Positions 56,733 through 64,000 of a DNA stretch of 64,000 nucleotides are shown in pieces. The notes below the pieces were generated by a model. That model searched no databases, was not told where the DNA came from, and worked only from the letters and a program-made list of their open reading frames with translations. Source of the stretch: Bog-473 sp963791455 (GTDB lineage: Bacteria; Actinomycetota; Acidimicrobiia; Acidimicrobiales; RAAP-2); NCBI GenBank assembly GCA_963791455.1, contig CAWBSM010000004.1, forward strand, positions 62,001 to 126,000, read 5' to 3'. How positions within the stretch are numbered: position 1 is the first letter of the stretch; each line of letters opens with the position of its first letter. A program made the position numbers and the translations under genes.

Positions 56733-57200
56733 TCAGCCCGCCGTGCCAAAGCGCGAGGTGAACGAGCGCACCTCGAGCGCTGAGTGAGTGCGCTGTTCCT
56801 CGAATACCCGGGTATAGCCGGTGTGTGCGATGCGCCACCCCTCCTCCGTCAGCCGATAACGGTCGTCATAGAAGGCGGTTCCTGAGATCTCGACGTCGGC
56901 GGCCGGCACGATGACCCGGTCCTGCAGGTACCAGACGCCGGCCGCGGTGGTCTCGGAGGTGAATGTGATCTCGGGATGATGGCCGTGGTGCTCGGTAACG
57001 ATGCCCCGGTCACCCAGGACCGAGGACAGCCACGAGACGATGGCCGAACGCCCCTGGAGCACGGTCTTGCCGTCCTCGTAGGAGGTGGTCGCTTCCTCGG
57101 TCAACAGCGCCCCAAGGTCGTCGAACTGCTTGAGGTCCAACGTGCGGAAGTAGGCATACTTCAGGCGTCGGATGGCCTCCAGCTCGGCCGCCGTGTCCAT
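56733..57200 (-). CDS. SnoaL-like (NTF2-fold) protein
   Basis: 155 residues from ATG 57200, with AAAGGGGTG upstream. I-R-R-L-K-Y-A-Y-F-R-T-L-D near 9-21, W-Y-L-Q-D-R near 94-99 and F-Y-D-D-R-Y near 113-118 match the SnoaL-4 group, which includes isomerases, dehydratases and many uncharacterised proteins. Members often sit with steroid or polyketide catabolism genes. No catalytic Asp/His pair can be assigned with confidence. Confidence 0.78.
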   Translation of the reverse strand: MDTAAELEAIRRLKYAYFRTLDLKQFDDLGALLTEEATTSYEDGKTVLQGRSAIVSWLSSVLGDRGIVTEHHGHHPEITFTSETTAAGVWYLQDRVIVPAADVEISGTAFYDDRYRLTEEGWRIAHTGYTRVFEEQRTHSALEVRSFTSRFGTAG

Positions 57201-57296
57201 GGGCGCACCCCTTTCGATCCCGGCCGTGATGGCCCCGGCCAGGGTAGTTGCCCTCGGACTTGGCGGGTGGCCCCGGCCGGGACCAGCATCTGCAGA

Positions 57297-57719
57297 GTGC
57301 CCGCCGAGAAGCAACGCCAGCGCCTCGCCGCTTACGGCGTGTGCCGCGACACGGAGGGACGACTGCTGCTGGCCCGCGCCTCGCCGGTCCTCAACATGCG
57401 GGGTCGCTGGTTCCTGCCCGGCGGCGGCGTGCAGCACGGCGAGAGCCCGCCGGACTCGCTGCGCCGCGAGATCGAGGAGGAATCCGGGCTGACCGTCTCG
57501 CTGGGGCCGCTGCTCGACGTACTCTCCGACGTGCGCACGCTCCCCGACGGCACGAGCCTGCACACCGTCCGCCTGATCTACCGGGTGGATTCGTGGGCGG
57601 GAACCCTGCGGCCCGAAGTGGGCGGGACCACCGACGCCGTCGGGTGGTTCACTCCAGAGCAAGTGCGGGACCTGCCGCTCGCCCTCTACGTCCAGACCGT
57701 CGTGGACCGGCTTCTGTGA
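57297..57719 (+). CDS. NUDIX hydrolase
   Basis: 140 residues. NUDIX box: G-G-V-Q-H-G-E near 43-49 continuing to R-R-E-I-E-E-E-S-G near 56-64 (G-x5-E-x7-R-E-x-x-E-E-x-G). F-L-P-G-G-G before it is typical. It hydrolyses a nucleoside diphosphate linked to another group; the actual substrate is not readable. GTG 57297 fits the size of the family. Its stop overlaps the GTG of NDH-2. Confidence 0.85.
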   Translation: MPAEKQRQRLAAYGVCRDTEGRLLLARASPVLNMRGRWFLPGGGVQHGESPPDSLRREIEEESGLTVSLGPLLDVLSDVRTLPDGTSLHTVRLIYRVDSWAGTLRPEVGGTTDAVGWFTPEQVRDLPLALYVQTVVDRLL

Positions 57720-59035
57720 CCTCGGACGCCACGGTCGAGCAGCGACATCACGTCGTGATCATCGGATGCGGTTTCGGCGGCCTCTTCGCGGTCCGCGCGC
57801 TCAAGCGAGAACCCGTCCACGTGACACTCGTCGATCGAACCAACCACCATCTCTTTCAGCCTCTGCTCTACCAGGTGGCCACGGGCATCCTCTCTGAAGG
57901 ACAGATCGCCCCGGCCATCCGCGACGTGCTGCGGAATTACAAGGCGCTGCGCGTCATCCTGGCCGAGGTCGAGCACATCGACGTCGATGCTCGTGTTGTT
58001 CACGCCGACGAATTCGGCCGCCCGCTCACGATCGCCTACGACAGTCTGATCGTGGCCGGCGGCGCCACCCCCTCGTATTTCGGACACGACGAGTTCCGCG
58101 CCGCGGCCTCGGGCATGAAGTCACTCGATGACGCCCTGGCGTTACGGGGCCAGATCTTCGGCGCCTTCGAGCTCGCCGAGGCCGAGACCGATGTGGACGC
58201 CCGGCGGCGGCTCATGACCTTCGTCGTCGTCGGGGGTGGCCCGACGGGTGTCGAGATGGCGGGCCAGCTCAAGGAGCTCTCGCGGCGGGCGTTGCACAGG
58301 AACTACCGGGTCATCGACCCCCGGGACACCCGCGTGGTCCTGGTCGAGGGCGTCGACCGGCTCGTCGGGTCGATGGGAAAACGTCTGTCACGCCTGACCG
58401 CCCGCGACCTCTCCCGTATGGGCGTTGAGATCCATCTGAACGCAATGGTGACCAACCTCGACGACAGAGGCGTCGAGATCACCAAGAAGGACGGCACGAC
58501 GGAGCGGATCCCCGCCGCGACCAAGGTCTGGGCCGCCGGGACACGCGCGTCAGGCTTGGGGGCCACGCTGGCCGATGCCGCCGGCGCGAAGCTCGACAAG
58601 GCCGGACGGGTCCTGGTCGAACCCGATTGCTCCGTGCCGGGCCATCCCGAAGTCTTCGTCGTGGGGGACCTGATGGCGCTCGACGATCTGCCTGGCGTGG
58701 CCGAGGTGGCGATGCAGTCGGGTGCTCATGCGGCGCACACCATCGTGCGACGCCTGGGGGGGAAACCGGCCAAGCCGTTCCGGTACCGCGACCTCGGGAC
58801 GCTGGCCGTGATCTCCCGCTTCCGGGCCGTGGCAGAGATCGGACCCCTGCGAGTCGGTGGCTTCGTCGGTTGGTTGCTCTGGCTCGTCGTGCACATCACA
58901 TTTCTTACTGGCTTCAAGAACCGGTTCGGTGCGCTGACACGCTGGGTGGTCAGCTTCATCGGGCGCGGGCGCTACGAACGAGCGCTGGTCGGCCGCTGGG
59001 TGTCCCGGGCGGAGCGGACCCGCAAACCTGCCTAA
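57716..59035 (+). CDS. ndh: Type II NADH dehydrogenase (NDH-2)
   Basis: 439 residues. FAD motif I-I-G-C-G-F-G-G near 15-22, NADH motif V-V-V-G-G-G-P-T-G-V-E near 164-174, and the F-V-V-G-D near 310 before A-M-Q-S-G near 326 (quinone-site region) mark NDH-2. The C-terminal amphipathic/hydrophobic stretch G-G-F-V-G-W-L-L-W-L-V-V-H anchors it to the membrane face. It passes electrons from NADH to quinone without pumping protons. GTG overlaps the NUDIX stop. Confidence 0.9.
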   Translation: MTSDATVEQRHHVVIIGCGFGGLFAVRALKREPVHVTLVDRTNHHLFQPLLYQVATGILSEGQIAPAIRDVLRNYKALRVILAEVEHIDVDARVVHADEFGRPLTIAYDSLIVAGGATPSYFGHDEFRAAASGMKSLDDALALRGQIFGAFELAEAETDVDARRRLMTFVVVGGGPTGVEMAGQLKELSRRALHRNYRVIDPRDTRVVLVEGVDRLVGSMGKRLSRLTARDLSRMGVEIHLNAMVTNLDDRGVEITKKDGTTERIPAATKVWAAGTRASGLGATLADAAGAKLDKAGRVLVEPDCSVPGHPEVFVVGDLMALDDLPGVAEVAMQSGAHAAHTIVRRLGGKPAKPFRYRDLGTLAVISRFRAVAEIGPLRVGGFVGWLLWLVVHITFLTGFKNRFGALTRWVVSFIGRGRYERALVGRWVSRAERTRKPA

Positions 59036-59069
59036 GGTTCCGGCAGGAACCCACACAATCGGGGGAAGC

Positions 59070-60320
59070 ATGCCCATCAACGTGACACCCATTCCCGGGC
59101 TGAGTGACGACATCAACGACATCCGGCTCCGCACGGCTCGCATCGTCAACGAGAAGATCCTGCCGAACGAGCCCCTGCTCTGGCACGCCCGCGGCAGCAA
59201 TGTGACCGACGCCGAACGTGCCGAGGCCAGGGCACTCCGGCACGACATTCAAGAGAAGGTCAAGGCGGAGGGTTTGTGGGCACCACACCTCCCCCCGGAG
59301 TACGGCGGCATGGGCATCGACTTCATGGCGCACGCCTACATGAACGAGATCCTGGCCTACGCAATCGGCGCGGCATCACTCTTCGGCGTGGTGGCGCCCA
59401 ACTCCGGTAACCAGACCATCCTGGTCAAGTACGGGACGGAGGAGCAGAAGGAGAAGTGGCTCCTCCCGCTCGTGGAAGGGACGATGCAGTCCGGCTTCTC
59501 CATGACCGAGCCGGAGAACGCCGGATCTGACCCGCGCTCCATACAGACCACGGCCATCCGCGAGGGCGACGAGTGGGTGATCAACGGTCACAAGTGGTTC
59601 ACGTCCAACGGGCTGGCGGCGGACTTCTTCATCGTGATGTGTCGCGCCAAGGAGTCCAAGGACGACGAAGGGCCGGGGCGCATGGTCCAGATCATCGTGC
59701 CGACTTCCAACCCTGGAGTCATCATCGAGCGCGGCATCGGGATCTGGGGCAGTCCGAAGTCGGACCACTGCGAGGTGCGCTACGACCACGTCCGCGTGCC
59801 CCTGGAAAACCTGCTGGGCCAGGTCGGCGACGGGCACCGGGCAGCCCAGGACCGGCTCGGGGCCGGTCGCATCTTCCATTGCATGAACTCGGTGGGCCAG
59901 ATGTGGCGTGCTTTCGACCTGATGGTCGAACGCCTGCTGACCCGCGAGGTGCACGGCGGGCTTCTCAAGGACAAGCAGTTCATGCAGGGCTTCGTGGCCG
60001 ACAGCTACATGGACATCCAGGCCGCCCGCCTCATGACCATTCACGCCGCGGAGAAGGTGGACCAGGGCGACCCCCAGGCCCGCACGGAGATCAGTGCCAT
60101 CAAGGTGTTCGTGCCTGCGGCCTACAGCCGCGTCGTCGACCGGGCCATTCAGGTTTGGGGTGCCGCCGGGGTCAGTAACGACCTTCCGTTGGCGCAGATG
60201 TACCTCGGCGCCCGCACCTTGCGATTGGCCGACGGCCCCGACGAAGTCCACCGCATCCTCATCGCGAAGAACGTCTTGCACCATTACGAAAAGGGCAGCA
60301 GTTGGGACTTCGCCGGGTGA
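59070..60320 (+). CDS. Acyl-CoA dehydrogenase (ACAD10/11-like)
   Basis: 416 residues. F-S-M-T-E-P-E-N-A-G-S-D-P near 148-160, N-G-H-K-W-F-T-S-N near 174-182, and the C-terminal L-A-D-G-P-D-E-V-H-R near 389-398 place it with ACAD10/11-type enzymes, where D-G-P-D-E replaces Y-E-G-T. GGGGGAAGC precedes the ATG. The following SDR starts 7 nt after the stop, so the two probably act on one acyl-CoA. Chain length or branching preference is not readable. Confidence 0.88.
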   Translation: MPINVTPIPGLSDDINDIRLRTARIVNEKILPNEPLLWHARGSNVTDAERAEARALRHDIQEKVKAEGLWAPHLPPEYGGMGIDFMAHAYMNEILAYAIGAASLFGVVAPNSGNQTILVKYGTEEQKEKWLLPLVEGTMQSGFSMTEPENAGSDPRSIQTTAIREGDEWVINGHKWFTSNGLAADFFIVMCRAKESKDDEGPGRMVQIIVPTSNPGVIIERGIGIWGSPKSDHCEVRYDHVRVPLENLLGQVGDGHRAAQDRLGAGRIFHCMNSVGQMWRAFDLMVERLLTREVHGGLLKDKQFMQGFVADSYMDIQAARLMTIHAAEKVDQGDPQARTEISAIKVFVPAAYSRVVDRAIQVWGAAGVSNDLPLAQMYLGARTLRLADGPDEVHRILIAKNVLHHYEKGSSWDFAG

Positions 60321-60327
60321 GCAGACC

Positions 60328-61173
60328 GTGACCTGGGAGGCGGGACCGGGACTCTCGGTTTTTGCCGACAAGCTGTTCGAGAACAAGGTGGCGGTCATCA
60401 CGGGCGGGGGCACCGGGCTCGGGCGCGAGGTTGCTCACGCGCTGGCGCACCTGGGCGGGCACGCCGTCATCGCGGGTCGGACCCCGGAGCGGCTCGACGA
60501 GGTGGCGGCCTCCATCCGGTTGGGCGGGGGAAGTTGCCTGGCCGTGGCCACCAACATTCGCGAGCCGGACCAGGTGGAGGCGTTGCGGGACGCCGTCTAC
60601 GGCCACTTCGGCCGGGTCGACTTCCTGATCAACAACGCGGGCGGCCAGTTTCCCGCGCTGCCGAGCACAATTTCCGACAAAGGCTGGCGCGCCGTGGTGG
60701 ACCTGAACCTGAACGGAACCTGGAACATGACGAGCCGGTTCATGGGACCGATGACCGAGGCGGGCTTCGGCTCCATCGTCAACGTCGTACACACCTTTTC
60801 TTTCGAGCGCGGCGCCCCGATGTTCGTCCATTCCGGTGCCGCCCGCGCCGGCGTGGTGAACATGGTCAAGACGCTGGCGCCCTACCTCATGCGACGCGGC
60901 GTCACCATCAACGCCTTCGCGCCGGGCATCTTCTCGACGCCGGGAATGGTCGAGGCCGAGCTGGCCACGGTCGGGCGGACCGAGGTCGGGTTCACCCAGG
61001 AGATGGTGGCCGAGGGTACGACGATCCGCATGGGCACCGTCGACGAGATGGCCGCCGCGGTCCTGTTCTTGTGCTCCCCGGCCGCCCGCTACGTGTGTGG
61101 CGCCACGATCATCGCCGATGGGGCCTCCATGCAGACCAACTGGGTCAATTTTTTCGAAGAGGGGGCTATGTAG
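60328..61173 (+). CDS. SDR resembling peroxisomal trans-2-enoyl-CoA reductase, catalytic Tyr absent
   Basis: 281 residues. Gly motif T-G-G-G-T-G-L-G at 25-32 and N-N-A-G-G-Q-F near 102-108. The catalytic region reads F-V-H-S-G-A-A-R-A-G near 166-175, the same words as eukaryotic PECR (H-S-G-A-A-R-A-G), so the Y-x-x-x-K pair is not at its usual place; PECR has a Tyr shortly after (Y-N-L-T-K), but here that position is Val177. It lies 7 nt after an acyl-CoA dehydrogenase. Enoyl- or dienoyl-CoA reduction is the best guess. Confidence 0.8.
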   Translation: MTWEAGPGLSVFADKLFENKVAVITGGGTGLGREVAHALAHLGGHAVIAGRTPERLDEVAASIRLGGGSCLAVATNIREPDQVEALRDAVYGHFGRVDFLINNAGGQFPALPSTISDKGWRAVVDLNLNGTWNMTSRFMGPMTEAGFGSIVNVVHTFSFERGAPMFVHSGAARAGVVNMVKTLAPYLMRRGVTINAFAPGIFSTPGMVEAELATVGRTEVGFTQEMVAEGTTIRMGTVDEMAAAVLFLCSPAARYVCGATIIADGASMQTNWVNFFEEGAM

Positions 61174-61207
61174 GGCCGGGGACTCCCACCCCGACTCGTG
61201 GAGTGGT

Positions 61208-61759
61208 TCAGGCCTCGGAACGCCAGCGGGCGTTCGCGTCGTCGAAGAGCCGGCGCGTCCGGTCGAGGTCGCGCGGTCGCTCCTGATAGGTGTCAAAGTC
61301 CCACTCCGAGCGCGCCACGGAAAAGAAGTCGCCACCGTACACGTGGAGGGCCACGGCGAACTCACGTCGGGCGTTGGCGACGGAGTGGACGACATCGTCG
61401 CCGAGCACCAGGACATCGCCCGCCGGGAGCTCGCGTCCGCCGGAAGGCTCGAGCCCACCGGGCACGCGGCGATAGAAGGTGTTGTCCTCCTGTCCGCCGT
61501 ACATGCCGATCACGGCCCACATCCGGTGCTCGTGGGGGTTGAGCGCCATCCCGGGCGTCCAGGCCACGTGGAGGACGGTCAGATCGGTGTCGTTGCAGAG
61601 CGTCGTGATGCCGCCGGCATCCACCGGCCCCAGGGCTCTCTGCAGACCCCGGGGGTCGGCGACCAGCTCATCGAGGACGTCGCGCACGGCCAGCGCGGGC
61701 GTGTGCTCGGCCAGAGCCGCTTGGCAACGAGAAACGATGTCATCGACGGCGAGTGCCAC
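61208..61759 (-). CDS. Cupin / cysteine-dioxygenase-like protein
   Basis: 183 residues. N-P-H-E-H-R-M-W near 75-82 and later A-L-H-V-Y-G near 137-142 supply the three His of a cupin iron site, and the layout resembles bacterial thiol dioxygenases (cysteine or 3-mercaptopropionate). The GTG start at 61759 is 6 nt after TAGTAT on the minus strand. Divergent from the phosphotransferase gene. Thiol oxidation is inferred from fold only. Confidence 0.75.
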   Translation of the reverse strand: MALAVDDIVSRCQAALAEHTPALAVRDVLDELVADPRGLQRALGPVDAGGITTLCNDTDLTVLHVAWTPGMALNPHEHRMWAVIGMYGGQEDNTFYRRVPGGLEPSGGRELPAGDVLVLGDDVVHSVANARREFAVALHVYGGDFFSVARSEWDFDTYQERPRDLDRTRRLFDDANARWRSEA

Positions 61760-61765
61760 AGCGTG

Positions 61766-61771
61766 ATACTA
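61766..61771 (-). promoter_or_regulatory. -10 box TAGTAT for leaderless cupin transcript
   Basis: On the minus strand TAGTAT ends 6 nt before GTG 61759. No ribosome site is present. Confidence 0.4.
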
Positions 61772-61896
61772 GGAGCGGCGCACTCTCTGATGCTGTCGTG
61801 ATCCCCGAGCCGGTTCGATCTACGCTCGCTGCAAATGTCTGGCCTGCAAAGACCTCCGGGTCGCGTCGGCGTGCGGAACGCGATCGCTCCGCTGCC

Positions 61897-62595
61897 ATGA
61901 GGGCACCCGGACAATTGCTAGCCGCTGGGCGGGACGCCGACATCTTCGAGTACGGCACGGAATTGGTGTTGCGACGCTCCCGGGAGGGCCGCTCCATGAC
62001 ACGCGAAGCGCGCATCATGGAGTACGTGCGTGGGCTGGGCTACCCGGTCCCGGCCATCGACGAGATCAGTGACGACGGCCTGGACATGGTCATGGAGCGC
62101 ATCGAGGGTCTCGACATGGTCGCCACGATGAGCAAGCGACCCTGGACGATTCCCCGCCAGGGTCGGATATTGGCGGAGCTTCATGTCCAGCTGCATGAGC
62201 TCTCGGCGCCGGACTGGCTGCACGACGCGCCGGTCGGGCGGGGAAACCGCCTCGTTCACCTCGATCTGCATCCGCTCAACGTGATCGTCAGTCCCCGCGG
62301 GCCGGTGGTGATCGACTGGACCAATGCGGCGCGGGGTGACCCCGTCACGGACGTCGCGTTGGCATGGGTCCTCATGGCCGCGGGCTCGGTCCCGACCGGT
62401 CGGCTGATCGGCGCTGTTCTCGGTCGGGCCCGATCCGCTCTCGTGAAGAACTTCCTCGGCTCGTTCGACATCCACCAGCTCCGGCGAAGCCTGCGTGATG
62501 TCGTGAGTTGGAAGGTCGAGGACCCGCACATGTCGGCGGACGAGCAAGCGCGGATGTGGCATCTCGTCCTCGAGGCAGAGCGCGCCGAAGCCTAA
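61897..62595 (+). CDS. Aminoglycoside-phosphotransferase-fold kinase
   Basis: 232 residues from ATG 61897. L-V-L-R-R near 23-27 supplies a candidate ATP Lys/Arg region; the catalytic loop H-L-D-L-H-P-L-N near 121-128 and V-V-I-D-W near 137-141 match the APH/choline kinase fold. It is short for the family (usually 260-330), with a reduced N-lobe. The upstream frame is open to 61753 but not protein-like. Substrate unknown; resistance function should not be assumed. Confidence 0.75.
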   Translation: MRAPGQLLAAGRDADIFEYGTELVLRRSREGRSMTREARIMEYVRGLGYPVPAIDEISDDGLDMVMERIEGLDMVATMSKRPWTIPRQGRILAELHVQLHELSAPDWLHDAPVGRGNRLVHLDLHPLNVIVSPRGPVVIDWTNAARGDPVTDVALAWVLMAAGSVPTGRLIGAVLGRARSALVKNFLGSFDIHQLRRSLRDVVSWKVEDPHMSADEQARMWHLVLEAERAEA

Positions 62596-62709
62596 AGGAC
62601 CCGCTCCGTCAGCCGTCAGCGATCAACGGTCAGCCAGCACGGGCGGTGCGCACCCACCCGAGGTCCGCAAACACAATGACATGTGTCCGTCGTTCATGGG
62701 CGTACGGGC

Positions 62710-63966
62710 TCAGCCGGGCGCTTGCACCTGGTACTCGTCCTTCCACCAGCGCGCCGCCCGCACCTCCTCGGGGTCCGTCCGTCGGCTGGGGTCCTGGCCC
62801 AGGTCCGCCGGCGTCGGGCCGATGCGGTCGGCGATCGGTCGCAGGGCACCCAGGTCGAAGCCGTAGCAGCGGGCCGCGGTCTCACCCAGCAGCTGGCGCG
62901 CGTCCTCGACGGGGATGGCAGCGAAGTCACCCCGTAGGCGCTCCTGAGTGTGGGGCCAGGTGCCCTCGGGGTGCGGATAGTCGGTCCCCCACATCACGAC
63001 GTCGCAGCCCAACACGTGGCGACGCCGGATCTCCTCCTTGGACATGGTCGAGGCACCGATGAAGATGTTCTCCCCGAAGTAGTCCGACGGGAGTTTCGAG
63101 ATCTTCCCCTTCAGCAAGGCGGCCATCTTCTTCGTGGTGTGGCCACCCCCCATGTACTGGTCCCACTTCCACATCATGTCCGCGGCCCAGTAGGCGGCCG
63201 CCTCGGTCACGACGTACTTGAGATCGGGGTAACGCTCGAAGACGCCCGAGAACAAGAGGTGCCACATGGGACGGGCGGCCCACCACACGACCTCGGCCAG
63301 GTAGATGCCGATGTTCTCATTGTACTCATCCTGCGGGGCTTCGCCCGAGTGCGTGTGGACCGGGAACCCCGCCGCTTGACAGGCGGCCCACACGGGGTCG
63401 TAGTCGGGGTGGTTGTAAGGCACGAGGTCGTGCCACATGGTGGGCACCATGATCCCTCTGATGCCCGGTTGCTCGGCCAGCCACTCGATCTCCGCCACCG
63501 AGCGGTCGACGCCGTGCGTGATCGGCACCAGGGCGATGCCACCGTGGCGTGCGGGACTACGGGCGCACATCTCGGCCAAGAAGCGGTTATGGGCGCGTGC
63601 TCCGGCGAAGGCAAGCTCCGGATCGGCGATCGCCCCCGCCGAGAGTCCGGCCCCGAAGGGTGGAGACGCCATGCCGGTGATGGCGTCGGCGTCGGCGAAC
63701 ATCACCTCGGCCGTGACGCCGTCCGCGTCAAGCTCCTTGTCGCGTTGCTCAATGTCCCAGGCGCCGCGCAAGCCTTCCTCGTTGTCGGTCTCCCAGCCCA
63801 TGATGTAGTCGTAATTCATCTGCAGCTGCTGGTCGCGGTTTGCCCGGCGCTCGGCCAGGTAGTCGTCGAACTGGCGGTGGTAGGCCGCATCGAGGTAGGG
63901 CCGGTACTCCTCGCAGGGCAATCCCGCATGGGCGTCAGCCGAGATGATCGTGTAGCGCTCGCTCAT
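62710..63966 (-). CDS. Amidohydrolase-2 family protein
   Basis: 418 residues. I-S-A-D-A-H near 8-13 (metal-binding H, in the D-x-H form), H-T-H-S-G near 201-205, and W-G-T-D-Y-P-H near 324-330 fit the ACMSD/decarboxylase-hydrolase branch of PF04909. Such enzymes act in aromatic and steroid ring catabolism (decarboxylases, C-C hydrolases). The ATG overlaps the stop of a gene entering from the right edge (ATGA). Substrate not known. Confidence 0.85.
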   Translation of the reverse strand: MSERYTIISADAHAGLPCEEYRPYLDAAYHRQFDDYLAERRANRDQQLQMNYDYIMGWETDNEEGLRGAWDIEQRDKELDADGVTAEVMFADADAITGMASPPFGAGLSAGAIADPELAFAGARAHNRFLAEMCARSPARHGGIALVPITHGVDRSVAEIEWLAEQPGIRGIMVPTMWHDLVPYNHPDYDPVWAACQAAGFPVHTHSGEAPQDEYNENIGIYLAEVVWWAARPMWHLLFSGVFERYPDLKYVVTEAAAYWAADMMWKWDQYMGGGHTTKKMAALLKGKISKLPSDYFGENIFIGASTMSKEEIRRRHVLGCDVVMWGTDYPHPEGTWPHTQERLRGDFAAIPVEDARQLLGETAARCYGFDLGALRPIADRIGPTPADLGQDPSRRTDPEEVRAARWWKDEYQVQAPG

Positions 63967-64000
63967 CGCTTCGCCCCGAGGACCGAGAGATCGTCGTAGC
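63963..64000 (-). CDS. C-terminal end of a gene entering from the right edge (partial)
   Basis: On the minus strand the frame ends Y-D-D-L-S-V-L-G-A-K-R and a TGA at 63965-63963 that overlaps the amidohydrolase ATG in an ATGA. The coupling suggests a real upstream gene in the same operon. Eleven residues are too few to name it. Confidence 0.4.
   Translation of the reverse strand, partial: YDDLSVLGAKR

Noticed and set aside
61897..62595. Aminoglycoside resistance gene
   Set aside because: Only the kinase fold motifs are shared; the protein is short and the context is metabolic.
62596..62709. Three GTCAGC repeats in the gap after the phosphotransferase gene
   Set aside because: Short, irregularly spaced and without symmetry; could be chance.

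Overview
The window is high-GC bacterial DNA with tightly packed genes, many GTG/TTG starts and many 1-14 nt overlaps. Gene content points to an actinomycete. Repeated acyl-CoA dehydrogenase, SDR and CaiB/BaiF genes, an Ltp2/ChsH2-like thiolase-fold/DUF35 pair, PF03640 secreted proteins and an LigD-type repair module would fit Acidimicrobiia or a relative; that placement is inference. I see no rRNA, tRNA, CRISPR array, insertion sequence or phage gene, and no gene with a recognisable DNA-binding regulator domain.

Layout. 1-13.8 kb is a CoA-thioester catabolic island: a thiolase end, a DUF35 protein, two CaiB/BaiF CoA-transferases, an SDR, a pair of acyl-CoA dehydrogenase subunits on the minus strand, a Liv-type ABC transporter with fused permeases, a further acyl-CoA dehydrogenase and SDR, a truncated thiolase remnant, and a divergent DUF35/thiolase-fold pair. 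It looks like uptake and side-chain beta-oxidation of a branched, steroid-like or aromatic acid. 13.9-20.3 kb holds small and secreted genes, including two PF03640 proteins in inverted orientation whose DNA is almost identical, a sterol-desaturase-like enzyme and a DoxX protein.

20.4-29.9 kb is a respiratory locus: two CtaG-type assembly factors, a degenerate CuA-like cupredoxin, heme-copper oxidase subunits II, I and III, a 36-residue membrane peptide, then on the minus strand Sco- and TlpA-like thioredoxin-fold proteins with small membrane proteins. 30-32.4 kb carries a split LigD-type system (phosphoesterase-ligase, frameshifted, and a separate polymerase domain). 32.4-41 kb has an isocitrate/isopropylmalate dehydrogenase relative, a cyclopropane-fatty-acid-synthase-like methyltransferase, an MFS transporter, a phosphoribosyltransferase-hydrolase fusion and an OafA-type acyltransferase. 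41.1-45.7 kb is a ROK kinase plus a CUT2-type sugar ABC transporter, most like xylose systems. 45.7-64 kb is mixed metabolism: PQQ-like propeller protein, sulfatase, ketopantoate-reductase-like protein, MpaB/DUF2236 protein, SDRs, aldose epimerase, SurE, ArfB, aldo/keto reductase, NUDIX, NDH-2, another acyl-CoA dehydrogenase/SDR pair, a cupin, a phosphotransferase and an amidohydrolase.

The most notable signals are not single genes. (1) Many genes start 6-8 nt after a TAnnnT box, implying leaderless mRNAs, and several divergent pairs are driven by back-to-back boxes that in one case overlap. (2) Two unrelated genes share a near-identical block ending in ATG that opens a 5-8 codon mini-ORF whose stop overlaps the main GTG start. 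(3) The two PF03640 genes form a 171-bp inverted repeat that could invert or convert. (4) The oxidase subunit I lacks the usual K-channel lysine and is co-encoded with a CuA-like protein missing a ligand histidine. (5) Two long genes carry single-base frameshifts.
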